Translations under genes and position numbers: made by a program
NCBI GenBank assembly: GCA_902774175.1
Contig: CACYHG010000009.1
Coordinates: 1 to 53,053 of the forward strand
Length of the DNA: 53,053 bases
Source: an uncultured Bacteroidota bacterium
GTDB lineage: Bacteria > Bacteroidota > Bacteroidia > Bacteroidales > WCHB1-69
Direction of reading: 5' to 3'
Part shown: positions 39,817 to 48,194 of the stretch, piece by piece
Numbering within the stretch: the first letter of the stretch is position 1
Layout of the letters: every line of letters starts with the position of its first letter
The notes under the pieces: generated by a model
What the model was told of the DNA's origin: nothing
Databases searched by the model: none
The model's input: the letters and a program-made list of their open reading frames with translations, nothing else

Positions 39817-41568
39817 ATGGGAAAGAAGCGGGAAAACATATTAGTATTTTTTGGAATAGCGGTGCTCATTGTGGCATTTAATATCATCTGTTCCTTTTTC
39901 TTTTTCCGGATAGATTTGACCGCGGAGAAGCGCTACACACTCTCCCCTTCGACCAGGACGCTGCTGAAGGGCTTGGAGGATGTGGTTTATGTAAAGGTCT
40001 ATCTGGACGGTAACCTGCCTCCTGATTTTTCGGAATTATCGCTGAAGACAAAGGAGTTTTTGGACGAATGCAGGGTATATTCCCCGCAAATCCAGTATGA
40101 GTTCATTGATCCTGCCAAAGGGAAGGGCCCGCAGGAACTTGGTGCGGTGTACAGCGAACTGTACCAGAAGGGTCTGAACCCGCAGCCTATCCAGGACATG
40201 ACTGCCGACGGTGTGAACACACGGTATGTTGTGCCAGGTGCGCTCATCTCCTATCAGCAGAGGGAAATACCGGTACAGTTGCTGGATGCGGATCATGGGA
40301 TACTCTACAATAGGGATGAAATCATAAACTATTCCATGGAAAAACTGGAATATAACATCGGTAATGCAATCCGCCGGCTTACACTCCAGCAGAAGGCAAA
40401 TGTTGCCTTTCTGAAAGGTCATGGGGAACTGGATAACATGCATGTGTTCGGGGCTGCAGTCGGCATTGCCGATTTCTATGCTGTCGATTCCGTTGTCTTT
40501 GACCAAAAAATCAGCAGGTTGTTCGATGTCAAGATAACTGATTCCACCACCGGTGATTTCACCATTGAGGGCATCAAATATGATTTGCTTATTATTGCCA
40601 AACCGACGCTCCCTTTCAGCAACTATGAGAAATTCATGCTTGACCAGTTTGTTATGCGTGGAGGGCGGATTCTCTGGTTCGTCGACCCTGTAATGGCTGA
40701 ACTTGACAGTCTGATGAGGTATCCTGAGATGCCCGCGCTTGCACGCGAGCTGAATCTGGAAGACATGTTTTTCCGGTATGGTGTAAGACTAAATGCCGAT
40801 TTGCTGCAGGATGTGAATGCGCTGCCTATTCCTGTCCGTTCAGGCGAGCTTGCGGGACAGGCGCAGTACAAGATGATTCCCTGGTATTATTTTCCGCTTA
40901 TAACGCCAAAAAGCAGCCATCCTGTGGTGAAAAACCTGAATGTTGTAAAGACTGAATTTGTAAGTTCAATTGATACCGTCGGGAGCCGTTCCGGATTGCG
41001 CAAGACCGTGCTGCTTTCCACCTCCCCTACCACAAAAACTGTCAGCACCCCTGCAATCATCAGTCTTGAAACGTTACGCAAACGGGCCAACATGATGGAG
41101 TTTGACAGGAGTAATCTGCCGGTTGCAGTTTTGGTGGAGGGTGTTTTTTCATCGCTCTTTTCAGGTTATGAGAATCTGAATGCCGAAAAATTGGGATTTT
41201 ACGACAAAAGCAAGCCGACAAAAATGATTTTTGTTTCGGACGGGGATATGATCAAGAACCAGATCAGCGAAAAGCACTATCCCCTTCCGCTTGGATATGA
41301 TCGTTTTACGGACAAAGCCTATGGAAACCTGAATTTCCTGCTTAACGCTGTAAATTACCTCTGTGACGATGAAGAGATTCTTCAGGTCCGTTCCAAGGAT
41401 TTCAAAATGCGTTTGCTGGACGGCAACAGGGTGCTGAAGGAAAAAACATTCTGGCAAGTGCTGAATGTGGCTTTGCCATTGGCTCTGGTCCTGCTGCTCG
41501 GCATTGTCATGTTCCTTGTCCGCCGGTTCCGTTATCACACTAAGAAACAATCACAACAATCAATGTAA
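39817..41568 (+). CDS. gldG: GldG family ABC transporter substrate-binding component
   Basis: The 583-residue protein has an N-terminal membrane helix (about 9-31), a large extracytoplasmic region and a C-terminal membrane helix (about 549-570) followed by a short basic tail. 'FFFRIDLTAEKRYTLSPSTRTLLKGLEDVVYVKVYLDG' is the typical GldG opening. 'NVAFLKGHGELDN' and 'RGGRILWFVDPV' are conserved in the IFT52/GldG-like domain. It is coupled to gldF and followed after nine bases by a DUF4340 gene. Confidence 0.92.
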   Translation: MGKKRENILVFFGIAVLIVAFNIICSFFFFRIDLTAEKRYTLSPSTRTLLKGLEDVVYVKVYLDGNLPPDFSELSLKTKEFLDECRVYSPQIQYEFIDPAKGKGPQELGAVYSELYQKGLNPQPIQDMTADGVNTRYVVPGALISYQQREIPVQLLDADHGILYNRDEIINYSMEKLEYNIGNAIRRLTLQQKANVAFLKGHGELDNMHVFGAAVGIADFYAVDSVVFDQKISRLFDVKITDSTTGDFTIEGIKYDLLIIAKPTLPFSNYEKFMLDQFVMRGGRILWFVDPVMAELDSLMRYPEMPALARELNLEDMFFRYGVRLNADLLQDVNALPIPVRSGELAGQAQYKMIPWYYFPLITPKSSHPVVKNLNVVKTEFVSSIDTVGSRSGLRKTVLLSTSPTTKTVSTPAIISLETLRKRANMMEFDRSNLPVAVLVEGVFSSLFSGYENLNAEKLGFYDKSKPTKMIFVSDGDMIKNQISEKHYPLPLGYDRFTDKAYGNLNFLLNAVNYLCDDEEILQVRSKDFKMRLLDGNRVLKEKTFWQVLNVALPLALVLLLGIVMFLVRRFRYHTKKQSQQSM

Positions 41569-41577
41569 CATTATTAT

Positions 41578-42669
41578 ATGGGAAAAAATAATAGAAAAAC
41601 GTTTTGGCTGCTTTCAGCGGCCGCTCTGGTGACTGTTGTTGCAGTTGTTCTGCTGTTGGGAAGAAACTCCTCGACCAACCGCAGTTCCGCTGTGGATTTC
41701 TCCATAGCCGACACCTCCTCCATACATACTGTGTTTATGGCGGACCGCAGTGGCGGCAAGGTGCTGCTTGAACGCCAGCCGGACGGCACATGGCTGTTGA
41801 ACGGAAAAAGCGCTGCAATGCGCGAAAATGTTAACGATCTGCTCTCTGTCCTCCATAACATGAGGGTAAAGATGCCAGTCGGGAAGGCTGCCACGGAAAA
41901 TGTTGTGAAATGGCTCGCCACCGGTGCAACCAAGGTGCAGATAACATATACCGGTAACCGGATTAATTTGGGCCGCCTCCATTTTTGGAAGGGAGAACGC
42001 ACCAAAACCTTTTACATGGGCAACCCCACACCTGACAATTTGGGTAACTACGCCATTATGGATAAGTCAAAACAACCTTATATTGTGTATGTTCCCGGAT
42101 TCCGTGGATTCATTTCCCCCTATTTCACCACGATTGAGGGGGATTGGAAAAGCCACCAGCTGCTGAATCTCCGTATCTCTGAAATTGAGGAGGTCCGGCT
42201 TACCGATTTTGAACATCCTGAGGCATCCCTGCTTATCAGAAAGCATGGCGAAAAGCATTTCGACATGGTCAGCCTTACCGACGGCCGCATGCTCCCCTCC
42301 TATGACACTCTCAAGCTTTACGACCATTTGTCCTCATACCGAAAGCTTAACTTCGAGTTTTTTATGGAAAAGCCGACCCCTGAAAAGCGTGATTCCATAC
42401 TTTCTGCGAAGTTCAAGGAGCTTGTGGTTACAGACACCCGTGGCTCCAAGCTTAAAATCACCATGTATCATATCTACAACGAATATAATACCGAGGAATA
42501 TGAATACCAGCCCGAATTCATGGAACTTTACAATCGGGACAAGTTTTATGTGACATTGGATGACAACACAGAGGATTTCTACATCTGCCAATTTTTCGTT
42601 TTCGACCGTATTATACAGCCTATAAGTTATTATTTCGTTGATAATGACGAACATGCGATTCCACGATAA
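41578..42669 (+). CDS. DUF4340 domain-containing protein
   Basis: This 363-residue protein has an N-terminal membrane anchor (about 9-25, 'FWLLSAAALVTVVAVVLLLG') and an extracytoplasmic remainder. The order gldF-gldG-DUF4340 is a known arrangement for such ABC clusters, and the 'RQPDGTWLLNGKSAAMRENVNDLLSVL' segment fits DUF4340. It probably cooperates with GldF/GldG at the membrane; the molecular role is unknown. It is the last gene of the nadA-gldF-gldG run. Confidence 0.8.
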   Translation: MGKNNRKTFWLLSAAALVTVVAVVLLLGRNSSTNRSSAVDFSIADTSSIHTVFMADRSGGKVLLERQPDGTWLLNGKSAAMRENVNDLLSVLHNMRVKMPVGKAATENVVKWLATGATKVQITYTGNRINLGRLHFWKGERTKTFYMGNPTPDNLGNYAIMDKSKQPYIVYVPGFRGFISPYFTTIEGDWKSHQLLNLRISEIEEVRLTDFEHPEASLLIRKHGEKHFDMVSLTDGRMLPSYDTLKLYDHLSSYRKLNFEFFMEKPTPEKRDSILSAKFKELVVTDTRGSKLKITMYHIYNEYNTEEYEYQPEFMELYNRDKFYVTLDDNTEDFYICQFFVFDRIIQPISYYFVDNDEHAIPR

Positions 42670-42761
42670 TTTTTGTCGCTTTGCTGTCGTTTCGTATCAA
42701 TTTTTTGTGGATATTTGCAAAATATAATTAACCTTTACATTAACCTTAAAAATTTCAAGTT

Positions 42762-43202
42762 ATGGCTGGAATTAACAAAGTTATCCTTGTTGGAAACCTG
42801 GGCAGGGACCCGGAAGTGAAAACCCTGGAAGGCGGTGCCAAAGTCGCCAGATTCACGGTTGCGACAACCGAGAGTTACAAAGACCGCACCACCGGTGAAC
42901 GGAAAGATGTCACGGAGTGGCATAACGTTGTCTGCTGGAGAAATCTTGCGGAAATTGCGGAAAAGTTCCTGGTTAAGGGCAAACAGGTGTATGTTGAGGG
43001 CCGTCTTCGTACCCGTTCTTGGGACGACAACGGCACCAAACGCTATGTCACTGAAATCAACGCCGACAATTTCCAGATGTTGGGCAGGGTTGAAAATGGT
43101 GCTGAACATGCTGCCATGCCAGCTCCTTCCGCTAACGCTCCGCAGCAGCCGGAAATGCCACCGTTTGTCTCTTCTCCAGAGGAGGATGAACTTCCCTTCT
43201 GA
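42762..43202 (+). CDS. ssb: Single-stranded DNA-binding protein
   Basis: SSB coats single-stranded DNA in replication and repair. The 146-residue protein has the OB fold (1-105, starting '[20 protein letters not shown]', with '[23 protein letters not shown]') and a short flexible linker. The acidic tail 'EEDELPF' is the docking peptide for partner proteins. It appears complete. A strong hairpin follows at 43218-43253. Confidence 0.97.
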   Translation: MAGINKVILVGNLGRDPEVKTLEGGAKVARFTVATTESYKDRTTGERKDVTEWHNVVCWRNLAEIAEKFLVKGKQVYVEGRLRTRSWDDNGTKRYVTEINADNFQMLGRVENGAEHAAMPAPSANAPQQPEMPPFVSSPEEDELPF

Positions 43203-43217
43203 TGATTTCTGACGCCA

Positions 43218-43253
43218 TTTTCCGGAGGGAGAGCTGTTTTTCCCTCCGGAAAA
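43218..43253. terminator. Hairpin after ssb
   Basis: A perfect 13-base-pair stem (43218-43230 with 43241-43253) has loop GAGCTGTTTT. The plus-strand tail AATTTAATTTG is only weakly T-rich, so it may be an inefficient terminator or a 3'-end stabiliser. Confidence 0.55.
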
Positions 43254-43319
43254 ATTTAATTTGAAATTAATTGTTTTTGTAATAAATTTATGTTTTGTTA
43301 AACTATTAAATTATTGAGT

Positions 43320-45062
43320 ATGAAAAAATTTTTTTCTTTCCTGTTTTTGTTTGCCGCCATCGGGTCGGCTTCTTCCGCTGTCGTTCTGAGAGAGGATTTT
43401 GAAGGCGGCAAGCTTCCTGATGGCTGGACCATCTATTCAAATGTCGACCAGAACTCCCGTTGGCGTGTCGCGGAGGCCATCCGTAACGGCAAAAAGAGCA
43501 TTCCCGCCTACGAATTCTCTTCCGGCACCCATTATCTCGCTGGAGTTCCGAATGTTTCAAAAGGCAACTACAACGAATGGCTTGTCTCCCCTGAGATCAC
43601 CATTCCTGTTTCCCAGCAAAAGAATGTCATCTCCTTTGAAACCTATTATAAGGATGCCGGCGCTGAAATGACTCTCCGCTGGTTTGAGTCAGACACCTCA
43701 AAAGCGGTGATTTTGTGGACCGCCACCGGTGTCAATGAGTATGACAAGACCGTTGAGGTTGATATTTCAAAATACAACGGCAAAAAGGGCCATTTTGCAT
43801 GGGTCTTCCGTCGTGAGGTTGTTTCCGACATTGACGGTTCCGGCTGGGGCATCGACATCATCAAGGCTGAAACCGTTATCAATGGTGTTGATTTGGAGCC
43901 GGTTGAGTTTGTCTCTCCTTTGGAGCACCTCGATTTGCACATGTATTCCGTCGGCAAGGAGATTCCTGTTGAGGTAAAAGTCTATAACAATGGCCGTACC
44001 AAGGCTGTCGGATATAAGATTTCCTATACCTTCAATGGAAATACTGTCACGGAAGCCATGCCTGATATTGATTCTGCCGACAACATCTCCTTCAAGTTCT
44101 CAAAGGGCTTCACCGTTTCCAAGGCCAGCAACAACAATACGATTTCTGTTTCGGTCCAAAACGAAAAGGATGAGGTTGTTAGCAACAATACTTTGAAAAT
44201 TAACTGTTTCTGGGTTTCCGGACCTGCTTCCGTAACTCAGGAGTTTGAGAATGTGTCTCCCGGTGAATGGTCCATTGCTGGTTTTGTCACCTATAATGTG
44301 GACAATGTCACAGAGTTCAGAAATGTTTCTGACGGTAACTTCTTCCGTACTGATGCCTGGACAGCCGGTACTGCCGGTGGTACTGTCGCCAAGGACATTT
44401 GGGGATTCCGTCTTGCTTTCACTAGCTCTGACTTCGCCACCACAGTTACAGCCTGTGACCGTTGGCTTGTTTTCCCCAAAGTCAGGATCAGCTCTGACCC
44501 CACTTTCCTGCAATGGGACGCTGCCTCTGCCAACACCATGTCCGGTACCGGTACTGAGAATTACGAGATTCTGATCTCCACCAAAACCAATGCCATGGCC
44601 GACTTTAAGAAGGTTCATGAGGTTACAAAGGAGAAAAAGGTCAACCCGAACGACAAGAACCAGAAGCCTTCCACCCGTTACATTGACCTTTCATCTTACA
44701 AAGGAAAGGATATCTACATTGCCTTCCGTGATGTCACTGGCGGTAATGAAAGGGGAATGTTGTTGTTGGACAACGTTAAATTCCTCGGTGAGAATGTCAT
44801 TTATAGCGATGTTAAGGAGATTTCCTCCATCAAAACACGTCTCTATCCGAATCCCGCAAATGACGTCATCAATATTGAGTCTGAAGAGCCGATCATTTCG
44901 GTGACCGTCTATAATGCACTTGGACAAAAGGTATACGTCAACAATTCCGTGAATATGGATTTGTTCCAGGTTCCGACCTCCTCTTTTGTCAACGGTGTCT
45001 ATTTTATCCGTGTCAACACTTCCACCGGAAGCGCCATGGAAAAAATCAGTGTTGCCCGTTAA
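43320..45062 (+). CDS. T9SS-sorted protein with cleaved-adhesin (choice-of-anchor J) domains
   Basis: The 580-residue protein has a signal peptide (about 1-20). A first beta-sandwich of the cleaved-adhesin/choice-of-anchor J type follows ('REDFEGGKLPDGWTIYS...', 'NYNEWLVSPEI', 'GWGIDIIKAE'). A middle region resembles a CARDB/Ig-like module ('IPVEVKVYNNGRTKAVGYKISY'). A second adhesin-like sandwich has 'CDRWLVFPKVRI' and 'GMLLLDNVKFLG'. The end is a type A sorting domain ('TRLYPNPANDVINIESE ... GVYFIRVNT'). Such domains occur in gingipain-type adhesins and bind host proteins or glycans; the ligand here is unknown. I used the ATG at 43320 rather than an in-frame TTG at 43314. Confidence 0.87.
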   Translation: MKKFFSFLFLFAAIGSASSAVVLREDFEGGKLPDGWTIYSNVDQNSRWRVAEAIRNGKKSIPAYEFSSGTHYLAGVPNVSKGNYNEWLVSPEITIPVSQQKNVISFETYYKDAGAEMTLRWFESDTSKAVILWTATGVNEYDKTVEVDISKYNGKKGHFAWVFRREVVSDIDGSGWGIDIIKAETVINGVDLEPVEFVSPLEHLDLHMYSVGKEIPVEVKVYNNGRTKAVGYKISYTFNGNTVTEAMPDIDSADNISFKFSKGFTVSKASNNNTISVSVQNEKDEVVSNNTLKINCFWVSGPASVTQEFENVSPGEWSIAGFVTYNVDNVTEFRNVSDGNFFRTDAWTAGTAGGTVAKDIWGFRLAFTSSDFATTVTACDRWLVFPKVRISSDPTFLQWDAASANTMSGTGTENYEILISTKTNAMADFKKVHEVTKEKKVNPNDKNQKPSTRYIDLSSYKGKDIYIAFRDVTGGNERGMLLLDNVKFLGENVIYSDVKEISSIKTRLYPNPANDVINIESEEPIISVTVYNALGQKVYVNNSVNMDLFQVPTSSFVNGVYFIRVNTSTGSAMEKISVAR

Positions 45063-45083
45063 CGGCATCCCTCTTTCCGTAAC

Positions 45084-45113
45084 AAAAAAGGCATCTTTTG
45101 GATGCCTTTTTTT
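45084..45113. terminator. Rho-independent terminator
   Basis: The core stem GGCATC/GATGCC (45090-45095 with 45101-45106) is extended by A and T runs on each side, around a TTTTG loop, with a T tail. It ends the T9SS adhesin gene and, being A/T-flanked, might also work on the opposite strand. Confidence 0.8.
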
Positions 45114-45252
45114 ATTTTTCTTATTTTTAGTGGTTTATGTGAAATCTCCTTTCTAAGCCACTTTTTTCTTTTTTTAGTGATTTGCATTCAAATCGCAGGT
45201 GTCGTCATTAATATCCAATATTTTTAATAATTTATTGAATAACAGAATGTTA

Positions 45253-47148
45253 TTACCTTCCTAAAAGCACAAGCAGAACCGAAATGTCGGAAGGGGAGAT
45301 GCCGCTTATCCGTGATGCCTGCCCCAATGTCTCCGGACGGATGCGGGTCAGTTTTTGGCGTGCTTCGGTCGATAGGGACTGGATGGAGAAATAGTCCATA
45401 TCAGGTTTCAGACGGATGTTTTCCAAATAGGCGATTTTTTCCGCGGTCTCCTTTTCCTTTTCGATGTAGTTTTTATATTTTACAGATATCTCACTTTGTT
45501 CCCATTCCTTTTTTTCAATATGCTCATCTGTGATGTATTGTCTTAACGTCGGTATCCACTCTATGAGCTGTTCCAGCCGTATTTCCGGTCGGAGCAGCAG
45601 TTGGGATAGTTTTGTCTTTTGGGGAATAGGGGAGGAGTCCGCTTTTTCCAAAGCCGGATTGATTGATGCGGGGTCAACGGCCTGTGTGGTCAGAAATCGG
45701 ATTGTCTTTTCCACCTGTTCCCTCTTTTTAAGCAGGGATTGGTAGCGTTCAGCTCCAATCAGTCCGATTTCATATCCAATCGGAGTCAGGCGCAGGTCGG
45801 CGTTGTCCTGTCGCAGCAGTATGCGGTGTTCTGCCCTTGAGGTGAACATCCGGTACGGTTCGTCAACCCCTTTTGTGACCAAATCGTCAATCAGAACTCC
45901 GATATACGCCTCGTCCCGATGCAGGACTACCGGTTTTTCCCCGGTTGTTTTCCGATGGGCATTTATACCAGCCATCAGTCCCTGGCAGGCCGCCTCTTCG
46001 TAGCCTGTTGTCCCATTGATTTGGCCGGCAAAAAAGAGGTTTGCGATTTTTTTCGTCTCTAGGTCCGCCTTCAGTTGGGTAGGGGGGAAGTAGTCATATT
46101 CGATAGCATATCCCGGTTTGAGTATTTTTGCCTGTTGCAGCCCCGGGATGTGGTGTAATGCCTCAACCTGCACCTCCTCCGGAAGCGAGGATGAAAATCC
46201 GTTCAGATAATAACTGATGCCGTTTTCGCTTTCCGGTTCAAGAAACAGCTGATGCTGCTCCTTGCCCGCAAACCGTTCAATTTTGTCCTCAATCGAAGGG
46301 CAGTAGCGTGGCCCCACACCCTTAATCCTGCCTTGGAACAGTGGGGATTTGTCAAAACCCTTGCGCAAAATTTCATGAACTTTTGCGTTTGTATAGGTGA
46401 TCCAGCAACTTTTTTGCTGCAAAGGTCGTGGGGTAGGGGTGAAGGAGAATCCTTCCGGCTCATTGTCCCCCATTTGCTCCTCCATTTGTGAAAAATCTAT
46501 GCTTCTCCGGTCTATTCGCACCGGTGTGCCGGTCTTCAGACGTCCGGTTTCAAACCCCAATTGCTGCAGTTGCTCCGTCAGACCGTATGCGGCCATCTCT
46601 CCGATGCGTCCCCCAGGGAAATTATGCTCTCCGATGTGGATTTTTCCGTTCAAAAATGTGCCGTTGGTCAAAATCACCGTTTTTGAGCCGATATTTGCCC
46701 CCATTTTTGTTGTCACACCTTTTACCTGGCCGTTTTCAACCTTCAATCCTGTCACGGAATCTTCCCTAAATTCCAAATTGTCTGTTTCGGAAAGGATTCT
46801 CTTCCATGTTTCAGAAAAGCGATATTTGTCGTTTTGCGATCGAGGGCTCCACATTGCAGCCCCTTTGGAACGGTTCAGCATGCGGAATTGCAGGGTGGTT
46901 TGGTCTGCAACAATTCCGGTCATGCCGCCCAATGCGTCAATTTCACGTACAATTTGCCCCTTTGCTATGCCGCCAATTGCCGGATTACAGGACATTGCTG
47001 CAAACAAATCCAGATTCATGCTTATCAGCAGCGTTTTTGAGCCAAGTCGTGCTGCTGCCGATGCCGCTTCGCAGCCCGCATGTCCGCCTCCAACCACAAT
47101 CACATCATAGGTTGTATTGTCTGCTCTCCCTGTTTCGCCATGTTTCAT
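45253..47148 (-). CDS. mnmG: tRNA uridine-5-carboxymethylaminomethyl(34) synthesis enzyme MnmG (GidA)
   Basis: With MnmE, MnmG modifies the wobble uridine of several tRNAs. The 631-residue FAD enzyme begins with the dinucleotide-binding motif 'VVGGGHAGCEAA' near residues 18-29. It contains 'SCNPAIGGIAKGQIVREIDALGG', the redox cysteine region 'GYEEAACQGLMAGINA', and a C-terminal helical MnmE/tRNA-binding domain ending 'GISPSDISVLLVLLGR'. The ATG at 47146-47148 is used; an in-frame TTG at 47157 would only add residues encoded by the overlapping parS-like palindrome. It lies 26 bases behind ybeY. Confidence 0.96.
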   Translation of the reverse strand: MKHGETGRADNTTYDVIVVGGGHAGCEAASAAARLGSKTLLISMNLDLFAAMSCNPAIGGIAKGQIVREIDALGGMTGIVADQTTLQFRMLNRSKGAAMWSPRSQNDKYRFSETWKRILSETDNLEFREDSVTGLKVENGQVKGVTTKMGANIGSKTVILTNGTFLNGKIHIGEHNFPGGRIGEMAAYGLTEQLQQLGFETGRLKTGTPVRIDRRSIDFSQMEEQMGDNEPEGFSFTPTPRPLQQKSCWITYTNAKVHEILRKGFDKSPLFQGRIKGVGPRYCPSIEDKIERFAGKEQHQLFLEPESENGISYYLNGFSSSLPEEVQVEALHHIPGLQQAKILKPGYAIEYDYFPPTQLKADLETKKIANLFFAGQINGTTGYEEAACQGLMAGINAHRKTTGEKPVVLHRDEAYIGVLIDDLVTKGVDEPYRMFTSRAEHRILLRQDNADLRLTPIGYEIGLIGAERYQSLLKKREQVEKTIRFLTTQAVDPASINPALEKADSSPIPQKTKLSQLLLRPEIRLEQLIEWIPTLRQYITDEHIEKKEWEQSEISVKYKNYIEKEKETAEKIAYLENIRLKPDMDYFSIQSLSTEARQKLTRIRPETLGQASRISGISPSDISVLLVLLGR

Positions 47149-47156
47149 GTGAAACA
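47141..47156. promoter_or_regulatory. parS-like ParB-binding site over the mnmG start
   Basis: TGTTTCATGTGAAACA differs from the canonical 16-base palindrome TGTTTCACGTGAAACA at one central base (15/16). It spans the start codon of mnmG. ParB/Spo0J proteins load on such sites to organise and segregate the origin region, and sites near gidA/mnmG are common close to bacterial origins. Binding here is predicted only; parA and parB are not in the window. Confidence 0.7.
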
Positions 47157-47174
47157 ATTTTACAAATATTTGAT

Positions 47175-47609
47175 TTACAAATTATTGTTGTAATATTTCT
47201 GAAGGCACGACTCCTCTTTGGAGCGCATGACAGCCGCCTCCTTTTTGGTTTTGTCCTTGTAGCCGCACAGGTGTAATATGCCGTGGATTATCACCCGCAG
47301 CAATTCGTTTTCCATGCTAACGCCAAACTGTTTCGCATTGTCTTTCACACGGTCGATGCTGATAATGACATCTCCTTGTAACACACCCCCTTCGCTATAG
47401 TCAAATGTAAGAATGTCTGTCAGATAGTCGTGATTAAGGTATTGGCGGTTTGCCGACAGGACGTAATCGTCGTTGCCGAACAGGTAGGTGACTTCTCCTA
47501 TTTCACGCTGTTCCGCAGCCGCGCAACTGTTGATCCATTGGCGGATTTTTGTTTTATTTTTTAATGTGAAATTGATTTCTTCGTTGTAGAAGTTGATCTT
47601 ATTTGGCAT
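47175..47609 (-). CDS. ybeY: Endoribonuclease YbeY / rRNA maturation factor
   Basis: YbeY takes part in 16S rRNA 3'-end maturation and ribosome quality control. The 144-residue protein has the family core 'LNHDYLTDILTFDYSEGGVLQGDVIISIDRV' and the metal-site region 'HGILHLCGYKD'. His109 and His113 are present, but the third ligand position (119) is Asp rather than His. I remember the same GYKD form in other Bacteroidetes, so it is probably a lineage trait and not damage. It lies between the ATPase gene (13-base gap) and mnmG (26-base gap). Confidence 0.92.
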   Translation of the reverse strand: MPNKINFYNEEINFTLKNKTKIRQWINSCAAAEQREIGEVTYLFGNDDYVLSANRQYLNHDYLTDILTFDYSEGGVLQGDVIISIDRVKDNAKQFGVSMENELLRVIIHGILHLCGYKDKTKKEAAVMRSKEESCLQKYYNNNL

Positions 47610-47622
47610 GTAACAGTATGGG

Positions 47623-48078
47623 TTACAATGTGTTTAAAACAGAGGTCTCCATGGTTTGCAGGTCAATGTGGTGCTGTGGCACCGGCTGCCGTGTCCTGAT
47701 AGGGATGGTGAAGGCGATGACTGAGCCGTTTTGCTGGAAACGGACCTCCTCACAGATGGCGAAAATGGCCGAAAGCCCGTGTGTCTCCAAATGCCGTCCG
47801 TTTTCCTTGTAGGTGTTGAATGGGAATCCATTCCCTTCGTCCGCAACGGAGAAGACAAGTTTGTCCTGCTCCTGCTGACAGGCTATGCGGACCTTTTTTC
47901 GTTTGTCGTTCCCATTTCCGTGCACAATTGCATTTCTGACCGCCTCCATCAGCGGAACGCTCAAAACGCCCCTATACTGTTCCTGTAGGGAGCAGTCGGC
48001 CATGATGCATTCAATAAAATCCTCTACTTCAATTAATTTTGAAATATCAGATGGAATTTCAACCCGTGTACAAAACAT
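47623..48078 (-). CDS. RsbW-like histidine-kinase-type ATPase (anti-sigma factor family)
   Basis: This 151-residue single-domain protein has the GHKL fold. The N box is 'MEAVRNAIVHGN' (Asn49), the G1 box 'VADEGNGF' (Asp80), and a G2-like segment is 'THGLSAIFAICEEV'. Stand-alone proteins of this size are anti-sigma factor kinases such as RsbW/SpoIIAB, or related switch kinases. Neither an anti-anti-sigma partner nor a sigma factor is adjacent, so its target is unknown. It is the first gene of the minus-strand run with ybeY and mnmG and has a -7 motif upstream. Confidence 0.85.
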   Translation of the reverse strand: MFCTRVEIPSDISKLIEVEDFIECIMADCSLQEQYRGVLSVPLMEAVRNAIVHGNGNDKRKKVRIACQQEQDKLVFSVADEGNGFPFNTYKENGRHLETHGLSAIFAICEEVRFQQNGSVIAFTIPIRTRQPVPQHHIDLQTMETSVLNTL

Positions 48079-48116
48079 AGAAATCGTTCCTCAATAAGTC
48101 CTTTTTTTGTGACAAA

Positions 48117-48124
48117 CAAAAATA
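48117..48124 (-). promoter_or_regulatory. Putative -7 promoter box for the ATPase-ybeY-mnmG run
   Basis: Reads TATTTTTG on the minus strand, matching TAnnTTTG, 38 bases before the ATPase start codon. It is divergent from the box at 48170-48177. Confidence 0.45.
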
Positions 48125-48169
48125 GAAAAAAAACACATTGGAAATGCAATTTCGTAAAAAAAAAATGGC

Positions 48170-48177
48170 TACTTTTG
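48170..48177 (+). promoter_or_regulatory. Putative -7 promoter box for the YifB-family gene
   Basis: TACTTTTG followed by CA matches TAnnTTTG, 18 bases before the ATG at 48195, so the leader would be very short. Confidence 0.5.
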
Positions 48178-48194
48178 CAAAAAAATGAACGGAA

